NCBI RefSeq assembly: GCF_030867145.1
Contig: NC_134454.1
Location: 44,654,320 to 44,718,319, forward strand
Length of the DNA stretch: 64,000 nt
DNA from: Opisthocomus hoazin
Taxonomy: Eukaryota; Chordata; Aves; Opisthocomiformes; Opisthocomidae
Direction of reading: 5' to 3'
In this document: positions 24,301 through 38,200 of the stretch, one piece after another
Numbering within the stretch: the stretch's first letter is position 1
How the letters are laid out: each line of letters starts with the position of its first letter
The notes under the pieces: model-generated
Seen by the model: only the letters and a program-made list of their open reading frames with translations
What the model was told of the DNA's origin: nothing
Databases searched by the model: none
Made by a program: the position numbers and the translations under genes

Positions 24301-25155
24301 GGAGGCAGAGGGAGTGGATGCGGTTTGCGATGGTTTGAGGAAGGGAGGATCAGGGGCAAGGAGGTATTTTTTGCATATTTTGCCTTCTTTTTCTTCTTAT
24401 TAATATTATTAATAAAGCTGTATTCTTATCGTATTGCTAAGTCCCTCTCTCTCCCCTTTCATGGATGTTCTTCCTGTAGTGGGGATGGAGGGGGTTAATA
24501 AAAAGCATCTGCAAGCTGGTGTATTGCTGCTCTGCTGTAAATTGTGGCAGCTGACAAGACAAGGGCAGAGCCCCAGTGATGGTGGGCCTGTGAAAAGGGT
24601 GGGGAGGAAAGACAAGGGCCAGCAACAGATTTAAGCACTGGCACGTGCTTTCTTAGAGTGAGGGAGAGCTGCCCACAGTGGGCACCGAGAAATAATGTCT
24701 GCACGTCCTCCCCATCGATGCCCTGAGTCCCTTACCTGCCCCTCCGGTACCCCTGCGCACATCCCCTCCCTCCAGTTCTGGTCTCTCGTCGGCAGGAGGA
24801 CGGGTGCCACGTGGTAAACATCGCTGCCAAGTGATTTTCTGAGGCCGTGCCTTCTTCCAGGAGGCCATGGCCCCTTTTTGCAGTGATCATGTGGTGCTGC
24901 AGTGAAGGCTGCTGAACTTTTCACCTCTTTGGTCACCGTTTTTGTAAATCACGGCACCACTGCACTCTTGCATATTCCACAACCAGGGACGTGACCAAGG
25001 GGCTTGCTTCCAGCATCAGGGAGAATAAAAAAAGAAATCAATTTCTAAAGGTTAAAACTGTCCTCAAAGGCCAGATACTCAGCAGCTATAAATCAATGCA
25101 GCAGTATTCACTACAGGAAAGCCTACGTCGTTTTAGGGTCTGGCCCGAAAACAAT
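18336..25155. other. Intergenic DNA, no confirmed gene
   Basis: Contains an A-rich/C-rich simple tract (about 21960-22003), a 10-base G run near 20232, and GC-richer blocks at 22.4-23.05 kb and 23.8-24.3 kb. Open frames of 223 and 234 codons on opposite strands at 22.4-23.2 kb overlap each other and have no domains. A short AT-rich (ATT/AAT) stretch with an AATAAA at about 24395-24420 resembles the end of an avian LTR, but too little is recognisable to call one. Confidence 0.45.
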
Positions 25156-25157
25156 TC

Positions 25158-25255
25158 AAATCATAGAATCGCAGCAATGAGATGGAAAAGAATGATTAGA
25201 TCATCTCCTCTGTCCCTTGAGGCAGGGCCATCGGGCTATACTGAGTGCTTTGTGC
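25158..25255 (-). mobile_element. Old CR1 fragment (reverse orientation)
   Basis: The plus strand starts AATCATAGAATCGCAGCAAT, then GATGGAAAAGAATGATTAGA with TCATCTCCTCTGTC and a TTGAGGCAGGGCCA box. This is the reverse-complement pattern of the 3' end of older CR1 subfamilies (ATCATAGAATC, GGTTGGAAGGGACC, ATCATCTAGTCC, CTGAGGCAGGACCA). Only about 100 diverged bp remain. Confidence 0.6.
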
Positions 25256-28200
25256 TGCGGTCAGTAAAGCTGCAGCCAGGTTCAGGCTCTGCTTAGGCTT
25301 TCCACTTCTGTTTTCCTAGCTCTTCTGTTCTTCGGCAAATGTGTTTTGAGTGAATAATTTATGCTTGGGATATTTAAGGAACAGAAATCTAAATCCTCTA
25401 TTTACTGAATTCAAGCAGAGCTAGTTGAGAAGGGAACAGCTGCAATGCCTCGTTTCCCATTGCCTCCTCTCTGCTGGCTTGCTCAGGACCTTCACCCCAA
25501 CCTCTCCCAGGCGGGCAGTTATTAGGAGAGCAGCCAAAATCATTCATAAATGACTGTGTTAAAAATGGTTTGCTTAACATGTTAGGGATCCAGGTGTGCT
25601 ACAGTATGTTTTGGTTCCCTGCATATTGTACGACAAAGATGAAAGACACGCTGTATCCTCAAAAAAAAAGATCGGAACTGTTCCTGGTAAGTTCACCTTA
25701 TCAATTCCTGCAGCTCCAGCCTTGCCTCTCTTTTGAGCATGGACTCCAAATTATGCTGTCTGATGCCATCTGGTGAATCCACAGGGGATGAGTAAACAAT
25801 ACCAAACTGATTTCTCTGCGTACGGAAGGAACTTGGCTTGCATTCACATTCCCTTGGAGGTAAATCATTATTATTCTGATCGCTGACTCAGATTCTACTA
25901 AGAGCAGAAGGAAAGGGAGGGAAGCGATAAAGGGACCTCCTTTTGCAGCATGGATGCAGTGGAGATCACGGAGACAAGGTGCAATAATATAAGCGACATG
26001 ATCGGGGCTGCTCTTTTGATGTGCCAGTGAATCACAAGCCTTGATTTAAGAAAATAGGTCTGCATCTGCTCTGCAGATAAGCAAAGGGAGAAAAGTGTGG
26101 GTGAAAAATGTACTGATTTTTAATAAGGGTAGGCAGCCTGAGGTTTGTTCTCAGATAAATCGTCACAGAGTAAAGAAGAAAGAAAACAGAACAGAAAAAC
26201 TTGAAAATTAAGTGCAGTAGATCTAGAAATTTAGAAAATTGGGGGTGGGGGGATTTCATTTAACACATACCATATATTCAAATTATTTCCTTCTGTAGTT
26301 AGATCTCTGAGAAGATATATTTTTCTATCTACCAAAATGGTGCAATAACTTTCTAGTGAGAGACAGAGAGAGGGAGAGTTTTGGCCCTGCAGAGACCTAA
26401 TAGCGCGTAAAGACAGGCATCTTCACAGGTGCCCGATCGTGCAACTGGGCATCTGTAGAACTTACAAAATGTAACTCAGAGCACAGGTGTTGGGCCACAG
26501 TCGTGCAAGACGTAATGGAGTCGAAGGACAGACAGGAATGATTTGTTTATACCCTACGCATTTTTAGGTGAGGTCACATCTGATTTTTATTCGCCCCGTC
26601 GTTGAAGCCGTCCGTGTGATGCTCAGGGGTGAGGCTCTCTTCCAGCTTCTGCTGCAGAGCTCCTGAGCAGTTTGGCACGTCACCTGGCTCACGTGCCTCC
26701 TTCCCCGTCCATAGCAATTGCGTCTCCCTGACAGACCCAGCAATTCCTGCAAGCCTCAGAGCAGCAGGTGACAGGTTGCTGCTTAGCACCATGGTCTGTC
26801 GTCAGAAGGAGAAGGGTTGTCAGGAATGTCCTACTTAGGGGATGAAAAATGCACCGTCTATAGGCACAGGGACTGTATGAGTCATTATGACAGATGTAGA
26901 AGGAAACAAGAATAACATTCCTTAAACTTATTGCTGCACCATGGGGAAAATGTGGAGGAAAAAAAAAAGGCCACCATGCTCTTGTAGGGACCATGCAAAC
27001 ATTTACAGGACTGTTTTGGGGAGAAAGGACAACTGGCATCATCCTGGAGAGCAACCTTCAGGCAGTTGTAAGGACAGCAAGTGAACTGTTGGGAAGGGGG
27101 TATTTCCTAAGTGCACAGCAGAAAGCACTTAGAAAGTGGGACTTTTCCAGCTAACCCAGTGGATAACAGTAATAGCATGGATGAGGGAAAAAAAAATAGT
27201 ATTTGGAGGCAGGAATGCAAAATACCCCTTAGAGGATAGCCGGGCTAACACCCAGGAGGGACCGCAGAAGGTGGGTGTGCTCAATCGCCCCAGCAGTGGA
27301 CACCAGGGAAAGAAAAAGCACCCTCGGATCCCCCCTCCAGCACCCAGCTGCGTCCCAGGCTGTGGCCAAGGTGGAATCAGTGAAGAGGGCCCGGTGCCCG
27401 GGCCCCCACTGTGGAGGGGACAGAGAAGAGGGGCCACGGTCAGGGTCCCTGCCTCCCCTACCCCTTGGGGAGCGGCCACAGGCAGGGCTTGGACAGCCTG
27501 TCCAGACAGGTCCCACCAAGGGAGAGGAGAGCTTTTCTGTTTCTCTCTTGGTTTTTTGTTTGTTTTTAAACAGGAACAGTACTTCCTAGTGATTGTACTC
27601 GTGTGTGCACTCATTAGCAGAAGTTAATGCAGTATCTTTGCCGCGATACATGTGGATTTGTAACTCACCAACACGGCAGAAGCTTCCTCAGCCGTAGGGT
27701 GTTTGCTTTGCGCAATTTGGTTTAGGAAGTCTCCCTGGATTTTCCCAGGTTTTGTACACGTTTAGTTTTATTGGTGGTTGCGCTCAGCACTTCAAACCCC
27801 TCTTTACTTTTGATATGTTTTTGTGGCTCTGCTCCACGGCACTCACAGGCCAGCTGGGAGACAAAAGGAACCTCTGAGATCAAAAAGCTTTCAGCTAACA
27901 CACCAGCTAACCTGTGACCCAGCCCTGCCATAGACTGAGAAAAAAATCAGTTTCTGAAGGTTTTCGAGGAGAGTTAAGTGGTTAAGGATAAGGATGTAAC
28001 CTATATTTGCTTTCTTGTTTCCTCCAATGTCGATGGCCTTGTTTTTATAATGACTCATCCAATTAGAAGAGCAATTGTGTTAGCTAGGTGTGATTAACTT
28101 TAGGCTCTAGACATCACCACAGCCTGCTAATATCTTCTATCTTCTGGTATGACTACCCTTGGTTATACCTGTGGATTCACATCTGATTGTCTGTTAGGTC

Positions 28201-31200
28201 ATATTTTACGTTTTAATTAATTTTCGTGAAAACATTTAATAGAGTTCATACATTTGCTATCACAACACTTCCCCACCCACCCCCCAGTGCGACATCGATA
28301 TAGTTAGGAAGGCGTTTCAGCTAGTTTGTCCAAAAAGAGGGTAAGCAAAGTCCGTGCTTCTGCCAAGACTGTATTGGTGTGGTCTATCTGGCTGCACAAC
28401 AAAGGCAGGCAGTGGGCTACTGTGTAAAAATAAATCGCAGGCAGGCATGGCTCCAACACAGAAACGCCCTCCCCTTTCCACCAACACCCCCCTCCGCCCC
28501 CGCTGTCACTCACCAAGCCCCCACCACTCCCCCACGGGCTCCGACCACCATGTAAAATTGGTAGATTGGTGCCTAATTTCAAAGGAAGGAATGTGGTGCT
28601 GCATACGCGTAACCACTAACCTGGCGCACTGGGGCACGCTGCCTTTCCACGCACAGCCAGGAGGATGCCACGCTCACCAGCCTTCCCTCTCCTGTTCTTC
28701 TTTGCCACAGCTGAAAGCTAAGCTCTGGCGCTCACACAAGCCACAGCAGCAGAAGATTTTTGGCCATCGGATGCCTCACAGCATTGTTGTCTAGTCTAAA
28801 ATCTTCACTGGAATTCAGACTTTCGTTTTTACCTGATTATTGTGGCAGCGGCCAGCGGGAGGTTGAACAAGAGCTGGGCAGGTGGTAATCCCTGTCACTA
28901 CCAGGTAACACATTTGTGTTTCCACCTTGCCTTTTTGGAAAGCAGCCAAGACCAGAACCAGAAGCACCAAAACTCAGAAAATAACCAACGTAACAAAGGA
29001 TATTTTGGAAGAAAAGCAGAAGTGCCGACATTCACACAAGGGGGAAGCTCGCAAAAGCCAGTCTGAGCGGCCTCCTGGGCAATCTACACACTGGAAATGC
29101 CAAAAATCTCGTGTGTCCCTGCAGCTTGATCTCTTGCAGAGAGTAGGTTCCCGGAGGGAAAAAGGGAAATCTCCCTACCCTTCTCCACACACTACGTATA
29201 CCTCTTCACGGCAGCCAGACCAACACCACCACAACGTAGCGCACATCTGTCTTGGAGATGTTTCTTTCCTGTTTTGGCTAAAAAGGAAAAGTGTTTCACC
29301 AATGGAAGGGCGCTTCGCCAGCCTGACAGAGCGTCTCCGTGAAAATTCAAAGTTTCTACGTCGAACCCTTGTTCCAAAAAGAAAAACCCCCAAACCAACA
29401 TGTTACACTTTTTAAATGGTAGGAAAAGCTGCTGCTCTTTGCCACATCCTTCCTTCATGAAAATGGCAAAGCCACGAGCAGTACTTTTTGCATGCTGCAG
29501 TGCCTCCTTTAACAGTCTAATCTTCGTGTAAAAACCATTTTCCTCCTCTGTAACTGACACTAGACTCATTAAGCATGTAACAAATTCACAATACAATTTT
29601 TTTATTAACGAACAACCATGTTCATTCATAAGGAACGCAGTTATGGACCTCCTCCGCAAGGGTTAAAGCACTTTTTGGCTGCTTACCACTTACCGGCAAC
29701 TTGTATAGTTAGCCCAGCGGGGACTGAGGCGTCAGGCTGCGAGTTGCTGTGTGTTTGCAGTGCACAGGTGGGATGGAAGCCTGACATTGTACAAAGTAAA
29801 GGAAGACAGAGTAATGCAGAATGGTTATTTTAAGTAAGAGCTTTATCTCTTTTGAGCAAAAAGGATCAAGAATATTTACGAATAAACTAGGAGAGCAAAT
29901 ATTTTAGACTCCACCGTAACAGACAGCAATAAACAGAGATTTCTGTAGCGTTAATTCTGGTTCAAGCAGTAATTGTGCACGTATGCATGCTTAGGACTAT
30001 TAAATTATGCCAAAATACTTTGTGCCAGGGACAAGTCATTCTTACCATTTTATGGTGCTGCATAAATAGTAAGTAATATCGTAACATAACTGCTTTCTGC
30101 AAAACCTGATCACACATCATTTACCCCAATTTATCATCGTGCTGGTTCATACCAGCAAGTTCCCAAAGGAGAAGCATAGTTATCAGCAGACATTGATTAC
30201 TGAGCTCAGTCTGCATCTTCCTACTATAGCATTTCACTTGAGAAATTAAAATGTTTCTGAAAACTGGCAGTGGGGCTACACACCGTCTTCCTGGGAAGGG
30301 AACATTATAAGGCATTTACTGCTGTCAGCGCCAATTCCATGTACAAGGCTGTAGTGCATGGGAAACTTTTCTGCATTACTAATGAATAACAACTTCTGAA
30401 AGATGGGAAATTAGTTTGATAAGAAGCCACCCAAGCCCTTGCTGAGCAGGATAAAGGCACCCAGGAATGCATAAACAGGGCGGCTGAGTCGGCAGGGTGA
30501 AGCAGGAGGGCTGTCAGGGGAACATTGTCTCACAAGAGCAGACTTTGACTTTCCGAGAAGCTCCTCAGGGAGCAGCTTTCCTGGGCCCTGCGTGCCTCAA
30601 CATTAGCAGGGCACTGATTTCACACCCAGCTTTACCTTCTGGCCTTCTCTGTATGGCCCTGCTCACATCCCTACAGCATCAGTAGGTCTGGCAACAGCCA
30701 GGAAGGTACTGAGAGCTACAGACCTCCCTAATTAGCTCCTTAGTCATCACAGCCCTTGATCTTCCTAGTATGGCCTGTCTTCCTTGTACTAATCCATGAA
30801 ATCAAGGGAACTGCTGACAAAAGTATAATTACTTGGGCCGTCCTTCCATGACACGGAGCATTTGGTGGCCATAGTGCCCACAGTTGTTCATGTTCCCCTC
30901 GCCTGCCCACCGCTTGCCCCTAGGGTGGGGGAACACCACTCCAGCAGGCTGGCTGCAAGCTACCTGAGGAAATACCTCAGCTTTAAAAAGCCCAAAACCT
31001 GCGAAAAACAGACATCCCACCTAGGAGAGAGCGTGGTGCGTGGGAGAGGCTGAGAACGAAGAGCTGATTTCAGGGGAGAGACCCAGGAGCCTCAGGCTTG
31101 GGTTGTCACCAAACACTTTGTAGCCTCATACACACAAACGTTTAGGGAGGTTTCTCCTCTGGGAGGAACTCACTGTATTTCGTGCGCCAGCGGATAGCCG

Positions 31201-33540
31201 GCACGGCTAGAAAGAAAACAGCTACCGAGTGTGATAGTATTTCCACTAGGGAAGATGGGTTTGCATCTGGGTTTAGCGAGTGACTGAGTGCCTGTGAGCT
31301 TCGTGCCTAAAGAGTTATCTGTGCCCCTTCCTTTTTATTCCACGCTCTCCAGTCTGATGGATATTTTCATCTCTGAGATCAGAACAAAACTTGCTGTTCT
31401 TTCTTTCCAACACCATCAGAGCACTGACAATTCGGCCTTTTGAGACACTTAATTTAATTACAAAGGAAAATAAGGGGGGTTATTTCTACAAAGACTAGGA
31501 GGAGGCAAGAGCTGGTATTACTAAGCTTTGAGAACAGTTGCTTTCAGGAAAATTATCCTCCAAATGGAGGCTGAGGGCACTGACCACGGTGAACTGAACT
31601 GTGACACGTAATTTCATTACTTTGACTGGGCTAAGCTGCCTAAGCTTATTGATACCTTCAGCAACAGAGCACGTTGGCTTGCAGTACTGCTGCTCTGCGG
31701 TGGAGGGATGGGAAAGGCTGTGAGGGCTGCTACAATTTTCTGAAGTGCCATAAAAAAGTGGACACTTGGTCATTAGCTGATGACACCACAGTTCAAACGG
31801 ATCACACGCTGCTGGGATCCTGAGAATACGCTGGCTAGCACGCAGGCCAGCACTGCCGTTAGACTAGGTCTTGCAGAATTACCACGTGTGTAGGAAACCT
31901 GTTTGATTCCCACACGTGTTTGGTTTTCAGACTTACAGGCTCCGCAGCAGGGTAGGGGGAAAGCCAACAATCAAACCGTCATTCCCTTGAGCTCTGTGCT
32001 GTATTATCTTACTGTATGCAATCCTCTTTTGTTTACAAGGTTGTATATACCAGTACAGCATTTCTTGTCCTTTCTGGCACTTTGAAAGTAAGAGAGTAAG
32101 ATGAACAGCAATCTTGCATGGTGAGTATGTATATCTGTCTGTATACGTTTATGCATGACTTTCATGTCTGTGAATTGTGCTGGACAGATAATCATGAAAA
32201 CTTGACAGCCTCTCCTTCAAAGCAGTACCCTGAGAAGCAATTACATGCACTTTGAATACCAGCCGGACAAGCTTCCCACACCATAAAATACAGTATTTCA
32301 TTTTGAACCTGGAGGAGAGAGTTGCATCCTGCCATCTTTATTCTGTCTTCAAATGAGATTACCTGTATTGTGCTCTAGGAAAAAAACATGCTGCTTCTCA
32401 TTTGCACTAGCTGCAGGAAACCCCGGCTGAAATTTGCTGACCTCTGTGATACAACGGGTGAGACCGAATGATCAATCATCTTTAATCCTTAAAATCTACA
32501 AACAGAAAGAGGGAAGCGAGCAGCTCACTGCGGTGTGAGCTGTTCTGTTATCTATGGCACAAAACCCTTGTACATAAGGCTCTGTGCTTCCTAAACTGCC
32601 TCATAAAATCCTGCATTTATAATGGCTGTCAGTACTGGGTGTAACTAAACCAGAATGGAGAGTGGTTTAACAACATGTATCAACAAGACCAAGCAATGCA
32701 AATCACAGTTCCTGCAACTCCTTTTGAGATGTTCTTAGAACAGGGAGGAGCAATACATAACAAAGGGTGAAAAATCATGTCGGTTTTCCCCTTCTCTAGC
32801 TTTTACTTCTCATTCATTAATTCATACTTACTGTGAATTAGTTCTGGCTGATGGATACATTTCGGTGTTTTGTGAGTCTGAGAGCACATCCTACCTCCGT
32901 TCAGATTACGAAACAGCACAACAAACATGTCTATTGACTGGGTGCCTGTATTGCATTCTGCCATTTGAGAAATCTGGCCCCATAAAGGTCAAATGGATGT
33001 CTGAGGCCAGGAGGGAGGTGGAAGTATAGAGGCCCATACGTTGCACAGGGCATGGGCTGTTTTGGCTCTCCTGTCAATCTACTACTCTGTACATTGGTGA
33101 CAGCAATGTGGTTACTTTTTGGAAATCCAAGAATATACCTGAACTCAGTCAGATTCAAATTATCATTGGTCAGTGCTCCAAAAATACCCTTAAGGCTTCA
33201 TGCAGTACTTGCTGCAAGTCAGTCACCAGGGCTGACTGCAGAACACAGGACAAATCTCTTGCGTGATTTCTTAATTTTATTTCCTTGGTGTGAAATATCT
33301 ATTTATGCACACAAAAATCCTATTCTGATTTCTCAGGATGTTAATACATGTCTTTAAATTGTTATTTGTCTTTCCCCTTAAGTAGATTTCTAGCTGGCCT
33401 TTAGAAGACCAATCCCTGCTGAAGTCCCTGCTGCACCTGTTTGTCTTAAAGCAGCTGGAGACTGGCCAAGAATTATCAGTAAAGCCCAGAGAAGAACAGA
33501 GGAGGAACTGGTAAAATTAAGGAAAAAAACTGTGAACCTT
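25256..33540. other. Intergenic DNA, no confirmed gene
   Basis: Mostly unique sequence. A GC-richer interval at 27.2-27.5 kb carries overlapping 160-codon frames on both strands, judged as chance. A run of transcription-factor-like sites lies at 28.03-28.10 kb. No further CR1 pieces were recognised. Confidence 0.45.
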
Positions 33541-34105
33541 TTAAATAATGGCATTGTCTTGTGTCATTTCCTTCTGTGTGAAATCTTGGTGAAGAAGGCT
33601 GTCCTTGCAGCGATTTTCGCAAATCCTGATGAGAAGGGAGGAGTCAACCAGAAGGAACAGGTTGTCCTCCACATCTGTAATTTCTGCCAGAGATGACACA
33701 ATCTGCCCTGAGACTTCGTTCCCCAGTGTCAGGCCAGAATTTTGCTCGGCTTGCTCTGGTGCAGGGCTGAGCTGTGAGCACGCCATTGACATCCCGGGAA
33801 AAGGGGAGGGGATCTGTGATGCCCTGAAACCCTGGGGAAAGAGGAGAGGGGTGACGAAACCGAGGGGTGGAGGGGTCTCCCTTGCACCTGCAAGGCTCAG
33901 CACGGGAGGGGAATGCTGCCTTCCACCAACCCCTGATCAAATTCAGTCGATGCTCAGAGAGCTGGGAGCAGCAGAGACCTTCCTACAGAAATTGTTGGCC
34001 AGGCTAATACACGAAGAGTGTGAAGAAGATCTTTCCGTTCCGAAGAGATCAGCAAATGCCATTACAAGGCCCAGAAAGAGGCCTCCTATAATACTGCTAG
34101 TATTT

Positions 34106-35296
34106 GCTTTGACCAATCTGATAGCCTTCTACGATGGCATGACCGGCTGGGTAGATAAGCAGACAGCAGTGGATGTCGTCTACCTTGACTTCAGCAAGGC
34201 TTTCGACACAGTCTCCCATAACATCCTCACAGGCAAGCTCAGGAAGTGTGGGCTGGATGAGTGGACAGTGAGGTGGATTGAGAACTGGCTGAACAGCAGA
34301 ACTCAGAGGGTTGTCATCTGCTGCGCAGTCTAGTTGGAGGCCTGTAGCTAGTGGGGTTCTCCAGGGGTCAGTACTTGGCCCAGTCTTGTTCAACTTCTTC
34401 ACCAATGACCTGGTTGAAGGGACAGAGTGTACCCTCAGCAAGTTTGCTGATGACACAAAACTGGGAGGAGTGGCGGATACACTGGAAGACTGTGCTGCCA
34501 TTCAGCGTGACCTGGACAGGCTGGAAAGTTGGGCAGAGAGGAACCTTATGAAGTTCAACAAGAGCAAGTGCAGGGTCCTGAATCTGTGGAGGAACAACCC
34601 CATGCACCAGTGCAGGCTCGGGGCAGACCTGCTGGGAAGCAGCTCTGCGGAGAGGGACCTGGGTGTGCTGGTGGATGATAAGTTGACCATGAGCCAGCAG
34701 TGTGCCCTGGCTGCCAAGAAGGCCAGTGGTATCCTGGGGTGCATGAAGAGGATTGTGACCAGCAGGTCGAGGGAGGTTCTCCTCCCCTTCTACTCTGCCT
34801 TAGTGAGGCCCCATCTGGAGTACTCTGTCCAGTTCTGGGCTCCCCACTTCAGGAAAGATGAGGAACTACTGGAAAGAGTCCAGCGGAGAGCTATGAGGAT
34901 GATGAGGGGACTGGAGCATCTCTCGTACGAGGAAAGGCTGAGGGAGCTGGGCTTGTTCAGCCTAGAGAAGGCTGAGAGGGAATCTTATAAATGTTTATAA
35001 ATATCTTATGGGTGGGTGTCAGGAGGATGAGGCCAGACTCTTTTCGGTGGTGCCCAGCAACAGGATAAGGGGCAACGGGCACAAACTGAAGCACAGGAAG
35101 TTCCATCTGAGTATGACAAAGAACTTTTTTACTTTGAGGGTGGAGTTTCCTTCTCTGGAGATATTCAAAACCCACCTGGAAGAGGTTCTGTGCAACCTGC
35201 TCTAGGTGAACCTGCTTTAGCAAGGGGGTTGGACTAGATGGTCCACAGAGGTCCCTTCCAACCCCTACCATACTATGATTCTGTGATTCTGTGCTT
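34106..35296 (+). mobile_element. CR1 LINE, 5'-truncated, with broken reverse transcriptase ORF2
   Basis: About 1.19 kb from the middle of the reverse transcriptase domain to the 3' end. Frame 2 (to 34333) carries LTNLIAFYDG and VVYLDFSKAFDTVSHNIL. After a frameshift, frame 3 (34311-35000) carries [20 protein letters not shown], the catalytic-type FADDTKLGG box and later [14 protein letters not shown]. The shift looks like loss of two bases at about 34325-34333 relative to the family pattern. The 3' untranslated part ends in CCTTCCAACCCCTACC and ATTCTGTGATTCTGTG. Compared with the 12.5 kb copy it lacks 36 bp after GAGGGTG (near 35145). The element is dead: 5'-truncated, frameshifted and internally deleted. 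Enzyme role in intact copies is target-primed reverse transcription. Confidence 0.95.
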
Positions 35297-38200
35297 TCTC
35301 CATCTCATTATAAACAATACAATTGGGCACGACTCAGTAAGGACATTAGAAAAGACAACAACGCTCCCCAACAAGGACATGCTATTAATAGGCTTAAAAT
35401 CCCATCGAGCGGTAGTTGGTTATCCCATTTTTTACATGTTAAATAATTAGATTGCATGAAACTTTAACAAAAACATGGTAGAAATGAATATTATGCAGCC
35501 AGACCATTGCACTGAGGCTGGAGATAATGTGACTTCTCATCTTGGTCGACTGTATCACTAGGACTCTTTTCCTGAGCTCCTGCCACTGGTAACCTACTGC
35601 ACAAATGGTCAACCCAAGCCTGCTGTTTGGATCTGTATTTAGACCTTGGAAGACCTATCACTTGACATTTGTGAAAGTATCTGTCATTCTTGAAAATACA
35701 GCAGGTACCTTAACATGTTTGGATTTGCGCTTGGCATGTTTTTTTCTTTGCTTCACACAGTGAGTCGTGAGCAGCTCTTTTGATGATGTTTGCTTTTTCA
35801 GCATTTCATACTATCTAATAATTTCACACAACCAGACTTCCTTGGCTGTTTTGCACAAAATGATTTCCAAGTGACTAACTCGCAGACAGACAAACGACGT
35901 TGGGCTCTGGACCAGGTAAGGGAGCGCCAGCCAGGGAGCCCCGCGCTGCACGCGCCTTGCCTCAGAACGCTGAGATTCCGTGCGGAAAGAAGGCAGGAGG
36001 ATCTGTACGAAGTGTGACAGTGACTGGACGGGGCTGATATGACACTGATCCCTAGAATCCATTCAGACTGCCTTCGATTGAGCTATTTGTTCAGCTGTGA
36101 GGTCAAAGGAAAAGTGGGCATGGAAAGCAATAAATACCATTTTCTTATCTTTTGTTGTACGGTCATGTACTTTTTTCCAATAAAGGAATGTACACAATAG
36201 AAATAGACTGAATACATAACGCAAGCACACTACCAGTGGCTCTGAAAAGCATTGCTTTAAAAAGGCTGCCCCTAGGCATATCACGCAACAAGTCCCAGAA
36301 GGTGGAAACTGCAGGCGTGCCCTGACACTGAAGACAGATATAATACCCAGAAACAACAGGCCTTGAAAGCAACTTCAAAACCCTAGGAAGTCTGGGAGTG
36401 AATTTTCTTTATTGCTCCTAATTACAGAATATTCCATATCTTTCTTTTTATCTCAGTGCAAAAGTGTTTTGTATGTGAGAAACATATAACCAACAGGCCA
36501 AGCTGAGTCATTATATCTTTCCAACGTTTTTGTCTGATCTTTTTTTCTCTACCTACTTTTTTTTTTTCCTTGGCTATTTCTTAGTAAAGATGCTTGCTTT
36601 CTACTAGACTTCTCTTTCTCTACCTATTCTCATTTCTAAAGTCAAAACAAACAACAGCGATTGTCTCCTTCATGATTCCTTCGTTGACATTTTTCTTACC
36701 CTTCTTCTTATCTCTGTTATCCTAAAACAATCAGAAATTTATAACATAAATCAAATAAAAAGAAAGAACAAATACTATGTCACCCCTCCTTCTGGGTTAG
36801 TTCTGAGGTAGCTATAGCTGAGAGCACCTGATCGAATCTAAAAGAGTCAGGGTGCCTCAGCAGCGAGGTTTAAAGGCAGCGGTTCCACCTTCGTCCGCCA
36901 AGCAAGCCCAGAGGCGCAGCACAGATCTCCCCTGCCCCTTCCCCCCTCCTCATTTACGCCAGCACCAACGCTACGGCAGCTCTACAGCGCAGCAGGTAAC
37001 GGGACTGGTCCACCTGGAAACCAACCCACTTTTCGGCCAAGGAGGTTTTCAGCCAGACCTGTCCCTTGGTCGGAGCTACCATACAGCCTCCGAGGTGTGA
37101 GAGCTGCCGGGAGAAAGCTGCAGCAGGAAGAGCCAGCCAGCAGCTTGGGTAACAGACCGCCTTAACCTCAGATGAAAGCGGTGGAGAATGCTGAACCAAA
37201 ATCGGGGCTGACGGATTCTATGTAATAGTTTTGCCAGCCTCAGAGCAGGTATAACAGTTGCCATGGCCCAGCGGATGGATGGCAACATGCTAAGTAACTG
37301 TACCCTGCATCTCTAACGTAATTTGCCACGTAGTTGTGTCACACTGTCAGGAAATAAGGAGATGCAAACGTGGGTGACCAACAGATTTCTACTTTTATTA
37401 TTTGCTATCTATCACGTTGTATTACCCAGAAGACCACTAAGAATTTTGGACGCCTCCTTTCTTGACCTGGAAAAGTTTCCTTGGTTTTAAAGTGTTACCA
37501 ACTCAAACCCAAAAAAATCAATGTAGCAATTGTTCCCATAAAAATGGTTAATCAAATTGCTTCATTTGTAATTGAGGACTTTTTTTTAGTGTTAATTAAC
37601 AAAAATAAAAAGTTGCAAAATAAGAAGTCCTTCAGGATAAAAACATTTGGCTAAAAGTGTCTTAATAGTTTTAAGCACAAAATAAATATTTAATCACAAT
37701 AACTGAAACTAAACTGTTTGTTTGTAAGTAGTTTTGATGGTAACCAATGAACAACTTCCAGGGCTATATAAAAAAAATCCCACTTTGCTCTGTATTAAAA
37801 CTTGTGCTTCCTCTTCTTTGTGGTTGGGTTTTTTTGGTTGGTTTTTGTTTGGTTGGGGTTTTTTTTGTAATTTCTCTGTATGATCTGACAGTTCTGCAGA
37901 AACATGAATAAAGAACTTCTAAGCAGGATGATGTTTTAGACAGCTAAAAGATGTCTTTCGCAGATAGCCAGACCGCTCAGCACACATTAAATGCAGTAAG
38001 TCTGCATTTGCTGTCTTTCCAGAGGGACTAAGAGTTACAGATGTGAATTTTGATATTGTGCGCTTCTACTCACTTAGATTGTTATGCAAGGCATAGAAAA
38101 GCCAGAAAATGTTCCCAATTTCTGCACGCTTAAAATGATCTTTTATGCCTTTATAAGTCTCTTGTCAAAGACTATCCTTGGTCCCTTCCACCCTACCTTT

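Noticed and set aside
27129-27627. 161- and 163-codon frames on opposite strands
   Set aside because: Same problem: overlapping both strands, no domain, no splice or start support.
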